From: Semisulcospira habei
Lineage: Eukaryota; Mollusca; Gastropoda; Semisulcospiridae
Assembly (NCBI GenBank): GCA_036245525.1
Contig: BTPG01000002.1
Coordinates: 123,426,951-123,490,950, forward strand
Reading direction: 5' to 3'
DNA: 64,000 nucleotides
The position numbers were made by a program, and so were the translations under genes. Below the pieces are notes generated by a model. That model was given only the letters and a program-made list of their open reading frames with translations. It searched no databases and was not told where the DNA came from. This document shows positions 1 to 12,250 of the stretch, one piece after another; position 1 is the stretch's first letter; each line of letters starts with the position of its first letter.

Positions 1-1049
1 GAAAAATTTTCGGCAGTGCAGTTCTGCCCGACTTGAAAGATCGACGATGGTTTGCCTTTAATTTTGTGTCATCTTGTGCTATAGGCGAATTCACAAGTGT
101 TTCTAATGCTGTATTGAATTGAATAAAAGGTCTTGTTTTAAAACCGCATGCATATTTTGAGCTTTTGGGTGGATAAGACTAGAGCATTCACGTTGTGTTT
201 ACGTTTTTTACTCAGTGTCATAAGTCATGCAGGTAGTTCGGAAACAGCTATCAGCATCGTGTTTGTAACCTATGTGTTATTTAAAAAGAAAAACCAACAC
301 AGATTGTTTGTGTGTGTGTTTGCTTGACACTTTTATTTCATCTATTGTATTTTTCCTTTTTTTGCTTTGCCCTCATTTTTGGTAATTTTCATGCACTGGT
401 GACGCGCATCATGCAGGTTACCATTTTCAGGTTATTGCTTAAATTTCATCACAGAATGAAATTAATTCTGTCCTATTGTTGTTATTGCATTTGTCTTCAT
501 GTAAAAAACATGTTACTAGTGTCTTTTACTGATTTTAAGAAAAATCAATTTCACAGTAAAATTAAAGGAGTGGTAACCTGCGCATGGCGTCACACAATTT
601 CTTGCCTCGCATCTATTTCGAGTCTTGCAAATTTCCTCTTAAAATTATTCATATGGGTAGTAATAAGAGTTATTTAATTATGGTATTAGTTGTTTTGCAA
701 CAAAAGTTATTTCAACTGGTCGTTATAATGGTTTTGTGTCACGACATCATGCAGCTTACCAGCATGGGGGTCCCCTATTGGGAATGAAGTTTGTGTCCAA
801 AGCGTCAATGTTGCTGAATTATCGTTTTCATATTCAGATAGGTATTGCAGTTACCTTTAAAATGGAACTAGTCTTAGGTTTCTATGAATAATTTTTAAAA
901 ATTGGTCTGTTTCCACTTTTTTCTTACGAGTACTGAAGAAACACTCACAAAGCTGTTGAAAAATAACCAGACATATTAGGCTGATGCTAGCTAAAAATAA
1001 ATTGCAAACATGGACACAAATTGAAATTATCTGACCCTCTCTGTTTCAG
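1..1049. other. AT-rich non-coding sequence
   Basis: I see no gene or recognisable repeat here. Short open frames on the plus strand (around 312-677 and 584-787) are AT-rich, have no recognisable motif and look like chance. The stretch ends in a pyrimidine tract and AG at 1040-1049 that could be a splice acceptor. Confidence 0.5.
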
Positions 1050-1175
1050 TTCTTCGGGATTTGTTCCTGAATCGAAAGTTTCCGAGGCTGAAGGGTCTTT
1101 CCCAGCCGTGAAAGCACCCAGAAAATGGATGCTAAACACGTGTGGTAGTGCAGTACCCGGACAGGTTGTACCCTG
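1050..1175 (+). CDS. Candidate internal exon of an unknown gene
   Basis: A 126-base stretch lies between a good acceptor (ctgtttcag at 1041-1049) and a good donor (CTG|GTGAGTAAG at 1171-1181). One frame, starting at base 1051, is open throughout and encodes about 41 residues rich in Ser, Pro, Val and Lys, with no motif I recognise. Its phase does not join cleanly to the next plus-strand exon at 5305, so they may belong to different genes or an intervening exon may be missing. The call rests on splice signals only and is weak. Confidence 0.25.
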
Positions 1176-1384
1176 GTGAGTAAGATTATCAGCATTATGT
1201 CTGCATACTTGTGCTTACGAATGATAGCAGCCAGATAGCCACCCTAAGTTTGTTATTTCCCGTCGACATCTCGCCCTCCCCACTTGTGATCTTGCCGCTG
1301 ACCGACCGTGTTTGTCTGCTTGTAATTTTCTTGCCCTGTATTCCTTCTGCCCTTTCAGTGTTGGTTTTTGCGTTTTATCAGCAT

Positions 1385-4300
1385 CGCTCCCCTACCGCAC
1401 TCACACACGCACACACACAGACACACACACGCAAACACACACATACCTACTGTACTTTTTCCCCCTTGCGTATTATCAGGTCGCTCCCCTACCACACCGC
1501 TCACACACACACCGTGGCATCCAGTCACGAAAGAGAGGCCGCAGGGGTGGAATTAACAGAAGGCACGACTTACCACCACACCCACACACTTCTTCCCCTT
1601 TTTCTAGGTCCTTCCACCCCATCCGCCTCCCCCCCATCCCTTCCTTCTTCTCCCATTTCTTCTCCTGTCTTCCTCACCTACCGCTCCCTGCTCTCCTCGG
1701 CCGCCTCCTCCCCCACCCTCCTCTCCCTCCCTCCCCTCACACCCTCCTCCTCTGCCTGCTTTTTCCTCCTCGTCCCCTCCTCCCCCTTTCTCCTCCCCTT
1801 CATCCTCCCCCTCGCTCTTCCTCATCTTTTCCTACTCTCCTTCCTCCCCCTCCCCCCCCCCCCCTCACCCTCCTCTAGCATCTTCTTTCTTGCCCGGTTC
1901 TCCTTCTGGTCTTTTCCTCCTCCCCACCCCTCATTTTTCCCCCCTCTATTCTCTTTTCCCCCTCCCCACCCTCCTCCTCCTTTGTCCTCTTCTTCGTCCA
2001 TTTCTTCTTCCTCTTCTGTCTCACCCAACCTAAAACTGTGTCTGTTCAATGCACAGTCTGTCTGCAAAGATGGAAAAGCCGAAGTGATTTCAGATTTCAT
2101 TCTAGACAATGACCTAGATGTTGTCGTGATCACCGAAACATGGCTCCGCTCAGCTGGCGATGGACCCATCATCGCCAGCGTCACTCCGAGTGGCTACCGC
2201 CTGGCCTCCTTCCCGCGCGCTTCCAGAGGGGGCGGCATTGCCATCATCTACAGGGACTGTCTCTCCGCTCACCTCTCCTTCTCTCAGTCTCGACCTTTTG
2301 CTCATCCCTCCTTTGAGTCTGTCGAGGCCGTAGCAACACTCCCTGGCCAGTCCCTCATCTTCTCATGCATCTATCGCCCCCCTCCAAGCTGTCAAAACAA
2401 ATTCACAAACTCCATGTTCCTCACCGAGTTTGACCTCCTCCTCGACCACTACAGCACACGACCCGGAAAACACATCCCTCTTGGCGACTTTAACTTTCAC
2501 TTCGACAAACCCGACCACCCTGACACAAAACGCCTTTGCACATCACTTTCAAACCACAATCTTACACAACACATCACCAAACCCACCCATCGACTTGGCC
2601 ACACCCTCGACTGGATCATCACCCGCACCTCCGATCAACTCTTTCTCAACTCTGACACCTTCTCTGTGCTTCCCTCTGACCACCTCGCTATTCTCGTCTC
2701 CCTCAACCTACCTCGCCCGAAAAAAACCCAAGCTCCTTGTCTCTCATCGCAAAACTAAAATCTGTCATCCGAGAGAAATTCTTCGACGAAGCTGTCGACC
2801 TTCTCCTGGACCCCGCCTCCTCTCCTGATCTTACATCCCATTTCAACTCCTCCCTTCAAAAACTTCTAGACACCCATGCACCTGTCACCACCTGCTCCAT
2901 ACCCAACCGACCCCTCTCCCCCTGGCTCACTGATGACATAGCTGAGGCCAAGCGCGAGCACCGACAAGCGGAACGCCGCTGGCGCTCATCTGACCTCACC
3001 GTTCACAGACAGATCTTCCAAACAACTAGATCCAAAGTCTGCAGAATGATCTCCGACTCCAAACGTAAACACCTTCAAAACAAAATCCTGGAATCCACTT
3101 CTTCCAAAACCCTCTAGGCTACCATGAACACACTCCTAGGCATTTCTAAAGACTCTTCTCTCCCCAACACACACAGCAAATAAGAACTCCCATCCGCTTT
3201 TTCCACCTATATTTCCGACAAAATCCAAACTCTGCGCAACACACTCGACACTCTGCCTTCTCCGCCTTGCCTTCCTGACACCCCCTTTTCCAGCACCCCC
3301 CTCTCGTCCTTCCGGCCCGTCTCTCAGGACGAAGTCCTCGAGACCATAAAGTCCATGCCTTTCAAAACCTGCGAACTAGACCCTCTCCCAGCTTCTCTCT
3401 ACCGGGACGGCCTTCCAAAACTTCTGCCATTCATTACCGACATCATCAACACATCTCTAGAGAATGGCTCCGTCCCTGATATCTTCAAGTCCCCCATCGT
3501 CCATCCTCTCCTCAAAAAAACAACCTCGACCCAAACGAACTCAAAAACTATCGCCCAGTCTCCAATCTCTCTTTCCTGTCCAAGCTTCTTGAGAAGATCG
3601 TTCTCAACAAGCTCAACCTTCACCTCGCTGACAACAACCTACTCAGTCCCTTCCAGTCTGCCTATCGCAAACATCACAGCACTGAAACAGCCCTACTACA
3701 TATCTTAAACGACCCGCTTCTCTCCACTGACTCGGGCAACATCTCCCTTCTTACGCTACTCGACCTCTCTGCTGCCTTCGACACTATAGACCACTCTATC
3801 CTCCTCCACCGCCTTCACCACTCCTATGGCATCACTGACTCTGCTCACTCCTGGTTTCTCTCCTACCTCTCCAACAGACAGCAGTCTGTCACCATCGACG
3901 GTGTCTCCTCCAACCCAGTCATGATCTCCTGCGGAGTTCCACAGAGGTCCTACTGGGCCCGGTCCTTTTCACACTCTACACCTCTCCCCTGTCCAACATC
4001 ATCCAGTCTCACCACATACACCACCACCTCTGTGCTGACGACTCACAACTACTAGACAAAGACAAACTCGACAACACTCAGTCACTACTGACTCACACGG
4101 CTGACTGCTATGAAGACGTGAAAAAAATGGATGACAGCAAACAAGCTTAAACTGAATGACAAAATGGAAGCCATGCTGGTAGGCACTCGCCAAATACTTT
4201 CCCAGCTCCCTCCCTCCCTCCACCTTCAACTCGACAGCACCCCCATCTCCCTCTCTGACTTGGCCAAAAACCTCGGCGTTATCCTCGATTCCTCTCTTTC

Positions 4301-5040
4301 CATGACCAGCTTCGTCTCCGCCACGGCCCAGGCGTGCTACTTCCACCTCCGCCGCATCAGTCAGATCAGAAAATACCTCACTACAGAAGCTGCCACCAAA
4401 CTTGTTGTCTCATCCTATCTCACATCGACTACTGCAACTCTCTCCTTTCCGGCCTCCCTCACTCCACCACTTTCACTCTCCAGCGCGTCCAGAACAATGC
4501 TGCCCACCTCGTCCTCAGGAAGAAAAAATCCGACCACATCACTCCCCTGCTCAAACTCCTTCACTGGCTTCCCATCCCCCAACGCATCCAATACAAGATT
4601 CTGTCTGTCTGCTACAAATCCCTGAACAACTGCGCTCCTGCCTATCTCTCAAACTTACTTCACCCCTACAATCCTCCCTGCTCCCTCCACTCCGCCTCCG
4701 ACCCTCTCCGCCTCCACATCCCCCGCACCAAACTCAGCACTTTCGGCCCCCGCTCTTTCTCAGTATACGGTCCATCCACCTGGAACACTCTCCCACTCTC
4801 TCTCCGTCAGAAACACTCTCCTCCTTCCAATCCGCCCTCAAAACTCACCTCTTTCAACAGTTCTAGCACTATACCACCACACTCCCCACCCTAAGCAGAC
4901 TGTCGTAATGTATTTCACTATTTGTGGTACGCGAGTCGTCTAAAGCGTGCGTGCGTGCGCGCTTAGAGTTATAATTAGTATAAGATAAGCGCATTATAAA
5001 TACTGTAATCATTATTATTTATTTTTATTATAGAAATCTT
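1385..5040 (+). mobile_element. L2/CR1-like non-LTR retrotransposon, decayed
   Basis: This is a LINE in sense orientation with an endonuclease and a reverse transcriptase. The apurinic endonuclease part lies at about 2026-2757, with the motifs LFNAQS, ITETWL, GDFNFHFD and the terminal SDHLAIL. The reverse transcriptase follows at about 3320-4100, with NYRPVSNLSFLSKLLEK, DLSAAFDTIDH and a CADDSQ catalytic box near 4031. A C-terminal thumb and tail runs to about 4894. The coding sequence is broken by a frameshift near 2740, a TAG at 3115-3117, another frameshift near 3545 and further stops around 4055-4110. Upstream of the endonuclease lies a CT-rich, Ser/Pro-coding leader. The 3' end has the AAGCGC...ATAAGCGCATTATAAA...(ATT)n tail typical of L2/CR1-type elements. 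It is a dead copy; clade placement is by eye. Confidence 0.85.
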
Positions 5041-5304
5041 TTTAAAGTATTTGAAACCAGAAAAATGTGGATTTTGAACATGTTTTAGCTCCATTTAAGT
5101 TTGAGATGGAGACATTGAAAAATTATAAAAAGTTAAAAGATACGGCCAAAACAGGAAGGACTGGTGGTCACTGGCCAATAAAGAAACGGAGTTTGATGTT
5201 TCCTTAGGAAATTTAATCAGCAGGAAGCGTGTTATGGGTTGCTTCAAGAAAGCACTGTGATCATTATGCAACATAAATAAAGCAGTCTCTTGTTTCTGTT
5301 TCAG

Positions 5305-5543
5305 GAGTGATTGTCGGAGTAGATACTCTGAGGGTCAAATTCCTCAAGCCTCAACAGACAAAACAAAGAGTATTTGTTTACCCTGAAATAGATGACATCC
5401 AAGAAGTAGGGGATGATATGATTGTAGCGTCAGCTGTAGATTTCCTGCCACTCTCCAACAGTGCACGCAAATGGAGAGTGGTTGGGTTTGATAAATTTTT
5501 AATTGTTTCTGCCATGTTTAGCTCAAGTACGAAGCTAAAGTGA
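5305..5543 (+). CDS. Terminal exon of unknown gene, paralogous to 53793-53983
   Basis: A strong acceptor (tctgtttcag, ending at 5304) opens a 79-codon frame that runs to a TGA at 5541-5543. The peptide contains VKFLKP, then VFVYPEIDD and DDMIVASAV. The exon at 53793 matches this order (RFLHPH, FIVYPAVAD, MDMIIAKV) and begins at the same codon phase (one base borrowed from the previous exon, then GA). The two are therefore old duplicates of one last exon. I do not recognise the domain with certainty. Similar C-terminal segments occur, to my knowledge, in transposon-linked invertebrate proteins, but that is inference. The TGA overlaps a possible donor (AAAG|TGAGTAC lacks a proper GT), so the exon most likely ends the protein. 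Confidence 0.5.
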
Positions 5544-5850
5544 GTACTTTCTGTGCCAGTGGTCTGCTGAAAACCATCGGTCGTGATAAACTTAGGTCAA
5601 TTGGAGCTAGATTATATTTGTTTCAAAGTGGTACAGAAAAGTGTTTCTTTGCAGAGGTATTTGGGCAAAAGGTAGTCTCCGATGTCTCACAGCCCATAGC
5701 AAGCATGAGCAATGGCTAACTAACGTCAGTTTTCAAGAGTGTTAAATGTATTGTTGGTGTTGTAAAATGTATTGAAAGTTTAAACTTTTTTTCACTTGGT
5801 GCTTTCTCACATTGTGGAACCACATTGTGCAGAGATTTGAACCCCATGTT

Positions 5851-6905
5851 GTAAAGTTATGTACAAACATGTACAGATTTGTTTTGCTACTTGCTTTTAA
5901 CATTGTAGACACAATTATTAAAACTGGTAAATGCTGGGGTTTACTGACCACATAATTTGATGTAATTTCCCATTTTTATCTTTTGACTTCAGTGTTGATA
6001 ATACCAACATGTTTGGTTGTAAAGTTATGTCAAACTTGCCATTTTCACTCATTATTCTCTTGTATTAGCAATTTCAAACCTGATAATTACATCACTGCTG
6101 TTCTGTAGTGTAGTAGAAAGCTACTGTAGGTGATTGTGATTTTTATTTTCTGGTTTTTGTCCATTTGTGGAGGCACTTTTTTGCTGAAAATTTGAAGCTC
6201 GTGGTGTAAAGTACAATATGTATTTGCTGCTTTCATTACTCGTTTAGACACAATTTTGGGAGAAATAAAAGTGTATTTGGTAAAAACACATCACTTGAGT
6301 AGTGTTTTGTTATTTTTGGATTTATGCATGTTAGTTAAAGAGTTTGTTCGTCACGGTGAAAGTTATGTTCAAGCATTGTGTGTTTCTTGTTTTTAGCCTT
6401 CATTTCATTCTATGTTGTGAATGGTGTTTTTTTCCTAAATTATTCTGTAACCTACAAGAATTTAGTACACAATAAGGGAAAACACACCATCTTAATTGAC
6501 TTTCTTTGCTGTGTCGTCAATGATTTCAAAATTTTTGTTCATAAGCAAGTTGTTCAATTTTTTTTTTAAGTTTATAGCTACTGTATTCACACTTATCTCA
6601 ATTAGGATAGTTTAGAATCTATCACTGTGCAACTGAAATTGTGCGTTTAATACCACACACAATTTTTAAAATATAATTCATGCATTTTTTTTGCGTAAAT
6701 GTATAGCCGAGTGTAAAGTTATGTTCAAACAATTTCAGTATTGCACCATTGTTTATCTATTCACCCCATCAAACTTTCTTTGAAGTTTAAGTATAGCCTA
6801 GTAAGGAAATAACTACATGATAATTTTATACAGCATGAATCTACTTTGTGAAAGCTAGAAAATGTGTTTTATAAATGTGTGACGGTGTAAATGTTATGTA
6901 CAAAC
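5851..6905 (+). repeat. Six dispersed copies of a GTGTAAAGTTATGTnCAAAC motif
   Basis: Near-identical roughly 20-base motifs occur on the same strand at about 5851, 6018, 6204 (partial), 6354, 6711 and 6883. They are 165-360 bases apart with otherwise unrelated AT-rich sequence between them. Spacing is irregular, so this is not an ordinary tandem satellite. It lies in what would be the 3' flank of the exon ending at 5543. Apart from the motif, I see nothing in 5544-6956. Confidence 0.6.
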
Positions 6906-6956
6906 CATAACGGTTTTAAGCCAATTACACCCAAACGACTGCTCATGGGGAAATTC

Positions 6957-7013
6957 TTTTTTTCTTTTTTTTTTTTTCTTTTTTTTTTTTTTTGGGGGGG
7001 GGGGGGGGGGGGC
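6957..7013. repeat. Poly-T / poly-G low-complexity tract
   Basis: A T-rich run with scattered C passes directly into an uninterrupted run of about 19 G. It may be the degraded tail of a retroposed sequence or an assembly-sensitive tract. Confidence 0.9.
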
Positions 7014-7180
7014 ATGTTACTTATGGCTAAACACATCATAATCATGCAAAATGATGCTCATATGTTTAAGTTCAAAATTAGAGACCCATGTCACACTCTT
7101 TGGACACCCAGTCGTACTCTTGACCATATGCAAGCTACATTACAGTACTTGCAGATAAGGACATAGACCAATGGCTTCAG

Positions 7181-7246
7181 TTCAAGGGTGGTGCCAGAAT
7201 AGCTTGGCGCCTAGAGGTGCCAAGCTATTCTGGCACTACCCTTGGA
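7181..7246. repeat. Near-perfect 31-bp inverted repeat (hairpin)
   Basis: The arms 7181-7211 and 7216-7246 are reverse complements except for about three positions that would still allow G-U pairs on one strand. Only about four bases separate them. The transcript would fold into one long hairpin with a very short loop. It could be the core of a small foldback transposon. A microRNA precursor is less likely because the loop is so short. Confidence 0.8.
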
Positions 7247-7882
7247 CTATTTTAGTCACACTTGTTGCACACACTGGAGTATTCCGAATGATAAGGGTTT
7301 ATATTCAAAATGCTCTGTTGCTGTTTGTCTCAAACTCCAGAGTACATAAAAAATAAAAAAAATGTCCCTTAATTTCCAGAATACATTATCTTGATTCTCA
7401 CATAAATGCCATGATAAACTGTTTTGCTACAAAATGTAGCAATATTTAAAAGATTTCATCTATGAAAATCATAATCTAAAGGTTAGGGGCCAGTGTTCAT
7501 TCAATTTTGCACCATAGAATGTTAAAAATGTTAATATGTACATACACATTAAGTTGAAAAAACAAAAAAAATGAATGTGAAAAAGAAGTATTCCATGAAC
7601 TTGACCTTATTACAGATGCCTAATGTTGTGAAGACACCCATTTTCACTGTAATGCCACTTTTTGTGTGAGAGGCACCACCCACTTTATTGGTAGAAACCC
7701 ATTTTTTCTCCATCCAGTGGCTCCGTTTCTAGAAAATGTCTATTTTATTTTAAGTTATTGAGCTTAGTTTTAAGGTGAGTTCTAAACATTCACATCAATT
7801 TCAGAGCCCTAGAATAAATAGAAATATGGGAACCCATTTTCACATAAAATGGTAGGTAACCCACTCTGAGGCTTTTGTCTCC

Positions 7883-8620
<738 letters not shown>

Positions 8621-10027
8621 TCAATGGAATTGATTATCATATGCAGTTTACCAGTATGTATAACCAACTGACTAGTATACTTACTCAATCACTGATGGTT
8701 GATCCCGTAGTGGCTCAGCAAATGGTAAAAGGTATGTGTCTAAATGACAAAATTAAACAAAAATTATTTCAAATACATGTACCTTGAATATCCATACAAA
8801 CAAACAAAACAGAAGGAAGTCAATTAAAATTAAATACATATGCATCTCACTACATAAGACATGCATAAAATACTGCCATATTTATCAGAAGCTTTCACCC
8901 AGCTTTATTTGCCAGACTGTCCCATTGTGGCATAATGTTCCCAGCCTTTTTGAGGAGCTACATTTAAGTTCCTTTCACAGAGTATTCACAACAGTCACTT
9001 TTCAGGCTCAACATTGACGCCGCAGCATTGCACATAAATCCATCCATCCATCGTCATTTTATCTATCAGTTGGAGTGTCCATTAATGACTTCGCCTGTTA
9101 AATTGGTTATTACACGAAACAGCCACTCGTTGTCCCCGTCTTTGAAATCACCCTCGCGGTGGACAAAAGACGTTAAGCCCTAAACATTTTTTTTCCATAA
9201 TCCATCAACACCATTCATCTTTCATTTGTTCGTTTGTCTGTCCATCATCCATACATTCACCTGCCTGTCCATCCATCCATCATGCCAGCCCTATTTCCTC
9301 CTTGTTTCTGCACTTCACACACACACTGCACCTAGCCCCTGCCATAGGATAGAACTATTTCTGACGTCTTTTGCGATATAACATCACCAATTTACGTAGG
9401 TACGTCCCTATACAAACAGTGGGTAACAACTGTGCCGGAGAGCTATATTTAGCTATTTTGCTCTCAAAATATAGCATGCATAACAAAAATAACAAGATGG
9501 GATGAAACATAACCCACAAAGTCCCTATGAGAGCTGTCTTCGCTGTCAAGGGTCTCTACCTTTTGTCTTTGACGTGATTCTGATGTCGAAATATCTCCTT
9601 CTGAAAAAGCCTCGCAGATGTGCCAATGCATCATAGTGAACTCTAGAAGGGGCGCACGCAGTGCATATGTGTCATTGGTTTGTCAAACGTCATTTGTCAT
9701 GACATATTTTTTTTTGTTTTTACGTAATTTTATATTTAACTAGATACGAGTTTCGCTTTCACTTCAAGACTTGCAAAAATGGTGACAAAACTAGAATTTC
9801 ACGGTACAATTTCAGTCTTCCTATAATTTGTGTGAAATCAGGTTGACTTTACTTAGCTACATGATATGCTAAGTACACCTGCATGCTCTTCTGAAAGCGC
9901 GTCAATGTGTGTGTATGCGTGTGTGCATGCGCGCACTCCAAACATCAAGAGGCATAGATGTTCATGCGCCCTCCAGGCACATGAGGATCTATGTCTCTTG
10001 GAGATGCACACATGTGTGAGAAAGAGT
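8621..10027. other. Non-coding, no gene seen
   Basis: The sequence is AT-rich with CCAT-rich stretches (about 9040-9060 and 9240-9285). The short open frames on both strands have no motif. No terminal repeats were found. The last 170 bases resemble a low-complexity flank leading into the GA microsatellite. Confidence 0.5.
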
Positions 10028-10028
10028 G

Positions 10029-10080
<52 letters not shown>
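10028..10080 (+). repeat. (GA)n microsatellite, split by an LTR
   Basis: About 26 uninterrupted GA units. A second GA run continues at 10920-10947, immediately beyond the inserted LTR, so the two tracts were originally one. Confidence 0.9.
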
Positions 10081-10082
<2 letters not shown>

Positions 10083-10919
10083 TTACGTGGTGGAGTTGTA
10101 GTCGTAGTATGTTAAACACACCAGATGCACGCACGTAAGGTTCTTTTAAATAACTCTCATTCAGCTGCAATCCGTCACACGTGGCTTAAGGATGTAGACA
10201 ATACTGGAGAAACAGTTCCAACAATATTTTAATTCAGCGATGCGATCTCCACACAATGCAGTTCCAAACTCACAACCACTGATACAATGTCTCTTCTGCA
10301 ATGTCCACACTCCAACACAAAGTTTCTCATACACAGCGTCTCACACAATGTACACCCTACACGGGCCACGTACCTACGCTGAGTGTCTCTACAACTGACA
10401 AATGCAAGACAATGTACCCATAAGCTTCCCAACACGACTCTTTTATAGTAACATACTTTCCAGAAAAATCGCGGAAGTTCGTACAACACAACCAATCAGA
10501 ACAAACTACGTAACTAAAACTCCTAAATATCAATGAATAAACATAACACTGGAATATTCGGTAAAAATCTGGCTGCTATTTACCAGCCCCTATGTTGGAA
10601 AATCCCGGTGCGCTATGACGTCACACAAAAGTAGGCCAGGCAGGTCACGACCTTGCCCGCTTTATTTGGAAACCACGCGACTAGCGCACCGATGTTGACC
10701 GCTAAGCTACACGCGCGCAGTAAACAAATGAATACTCTAGCAGTACCTAGACTCTTCGGGACTCAACTCCGTGCGGCAACAGATAATCAATACCACACTA
10801 TTCGTAAACAAAAGTGAAATTCACTGAAAGGTATGTGATTTGTAAACATGATAGCTCAAATAAATATTGGATCGTTTCCTACGATTTATGCATGACCATT
10901 CTCACAGAACAACCATAAC
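10081..10919 (-). mobile_element. Solo LTR inserted in a GA microsatellite
   Basis: On the plus strand it begins TGTTACGTGG and ends CCATAACA, so the termini are inverted and TG...CA. It is flanked on both sides by GAGAG, consistent with a 5-bp target duplication inside the microsatellite. Its body is homologous, in inverse orientation, to the LTR at 59509-60194; for example, 10083-10250 matches the end of that LTR and 10433-10560 its TATAAAAGAG-containing middle. At 839 bases it is about 150 longer than that copy. The extra sequence near 10620-10740 has tRNA-like boxes on the minus strand and may be a small SINE insertion. No internal retroviral genes are adjacent, hence solo. Confidence 0.75.
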
Positions 10920-12250
10920 AGAGAGAGAGAGAGAGAGAGAGAGAGAATTACGTCATATTTAGAGTATCAGTGTCTGCGTGGTGACGGAGTTGCTTCTTTT
11001 ACGTCACCGGCACTGTCTGACTTTCTCTAGAAGTGAAGTTTTTTTTTACTGTTTTAATTATTTTCTGAAAAGAATTAATTTTTACTAAAGAAGTTGAAAG
11101 GATACAAAGCTGGATACAAATACTAGCTAAATGCAAAAGTTCAAGTAAATATAACAAAAATTGCGGACTCTAATCTGGGTCAATCGACTTCCTATAAACA
11201 GTTGTTTATATCTTCAATGAGACATTCAATTACAATATGCTCGGAGGCTCTCTTAGCCACCCACTTAAGAAAGTATTTCGAAAAGTTTCAAGCTTGTGTG
11301 TACAGAAATATCGGAGATTCTCTTGTTTACATACATACGGCGCTTCATGCCAAATGTACGTTCAGCAGTGAGGTTAGCGTAACTAGACATGACGTCATAT
11401 TTAGAATATCAGTGTCTGCGTGATGACGGAGTTGCTTCTTTGGCTTTCTCCAAACTAGCTAAATGCTTGACTGATTGATTGTACATCGCTTAACGTCCCA
11501 ACAGCAACAAGACTTTCTCAGGGAGTGTCTGCGCTGCTTGTGGGAAAAAAAAAAAAAAAAACTAAACAGAATATTGAATGTATGTCGCCAGCTGGTCCAA
11601 TACGTTAAATAAACCTATGACATGAGACCTAAATAAAGCTAAGACCATTAGCAACACACATCCAATATCAAGAGCTAAAGGCAGCGCAGACAGTAAGGAG
11701 AGTTTAAAAAAGGCAAATACAGGTGAATGGACCAAGGGTAGACAGAAACACATGCCCCAGAATAGAGGAGAAAACCCAGCCTGCGGGGCTGACCAGGGTG
11801 ACCCTGGGAACTAAAAAATAGTTAACCCCACCCAAGTCCCCCAGGGCAGACCCAGGTGGGGGTAGCTAAATGCAAAAGTTCAAGTAAATGACAAAAATTA
11901 CGGACTCTAATCTGGGTCAACCAACTTCCTATAAACGGATGTTTATGTCTTCAATGAGACATTCAATTACAATATGCTCGGAGGCTCTCTTAGCCACCCA
12001 CTTAGGAAAAGTATTTGTGTGTACAGAAATATCAAGAGATTCTCTTGTTTACATACATACGCACATACGGCGCTTCACGCCAAATGTACGTTCAGCAGCA
12101 AGGTTAGCATAACTAGACATGACGTAATTTTTATCTTGTTACTTCAATTGTTGGAGGTTTAGCCTGCCCGCCTTTGACATCATGGACATGCTATTAAATT
12201 TTGCCCCACCGCGACCCGTCCTAAAAATCCCTTCTATAAATAGAAGGGAC
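10920..12250. repeat. Interspersed repeat, copy B, with an internal duplication
   Basis: It continues the family of 7884-8620 after the solo LTR. A roughly 330-base segment is present twice in the same orientation, at about 11128-11455 and 11868-12130, with many shared landmarks (AAATGCAAAAGTTCAAGTAAAT, then CTCGGAGGCTCTCTTAGCCACCCA). The SINE at 11467-11862 sits between the two. The right end carries the palindrome CCTTCTATAAATAGAAGG near 12230. Confidence 0.65.
11467..11862 (-). mobile_element. SINE-like element, full length, 11-bp target duplication
   Basis: A 396-base element lies between two copies of TAGCTAAATGC (11456-11466 and 11863-11873). Read on the minus strand it begins CCCCCACCTGGGTCTGCCC, contains an internal poly-T stretch near its end, and finishes ...ACGTTAAGCGATGTACAATCAATCAGTC, a short (ATCA)n-type tail. 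Copies at 22608, 23117 and 58066 begin at the same 5' base and have their own target duplications. This supports a discrete unit rather than random LINE truncations. I do not see convincing RNA polymerase III A and B boxes. Confidence 0.8.

Noticed and set aside
1604..2184. Glu/Gly-rich minus-strand frames
   Set aside because: They are complements of the CT-rich leader of the L2/CR1-like LINE; the plus-strand endonuclease explains the region.
5851..6905. CRISPR array (regularly spaced short repeats)
   Set aside because: Spacing is irregular at 165-360 bases, repeats are imperfect, and the DNA is animal.
9853..10170. Frames with Leu-Ser or Glu-Arg repeats on both strands
   Set aside because: They are translations of the (GA)n tract at 10028-10080.
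10620..10740. A tRNA gene on the minus strand
   Set aside because: Box-like motifs are degenerate, no acceptor stem closes, and it lies inside an LTR.
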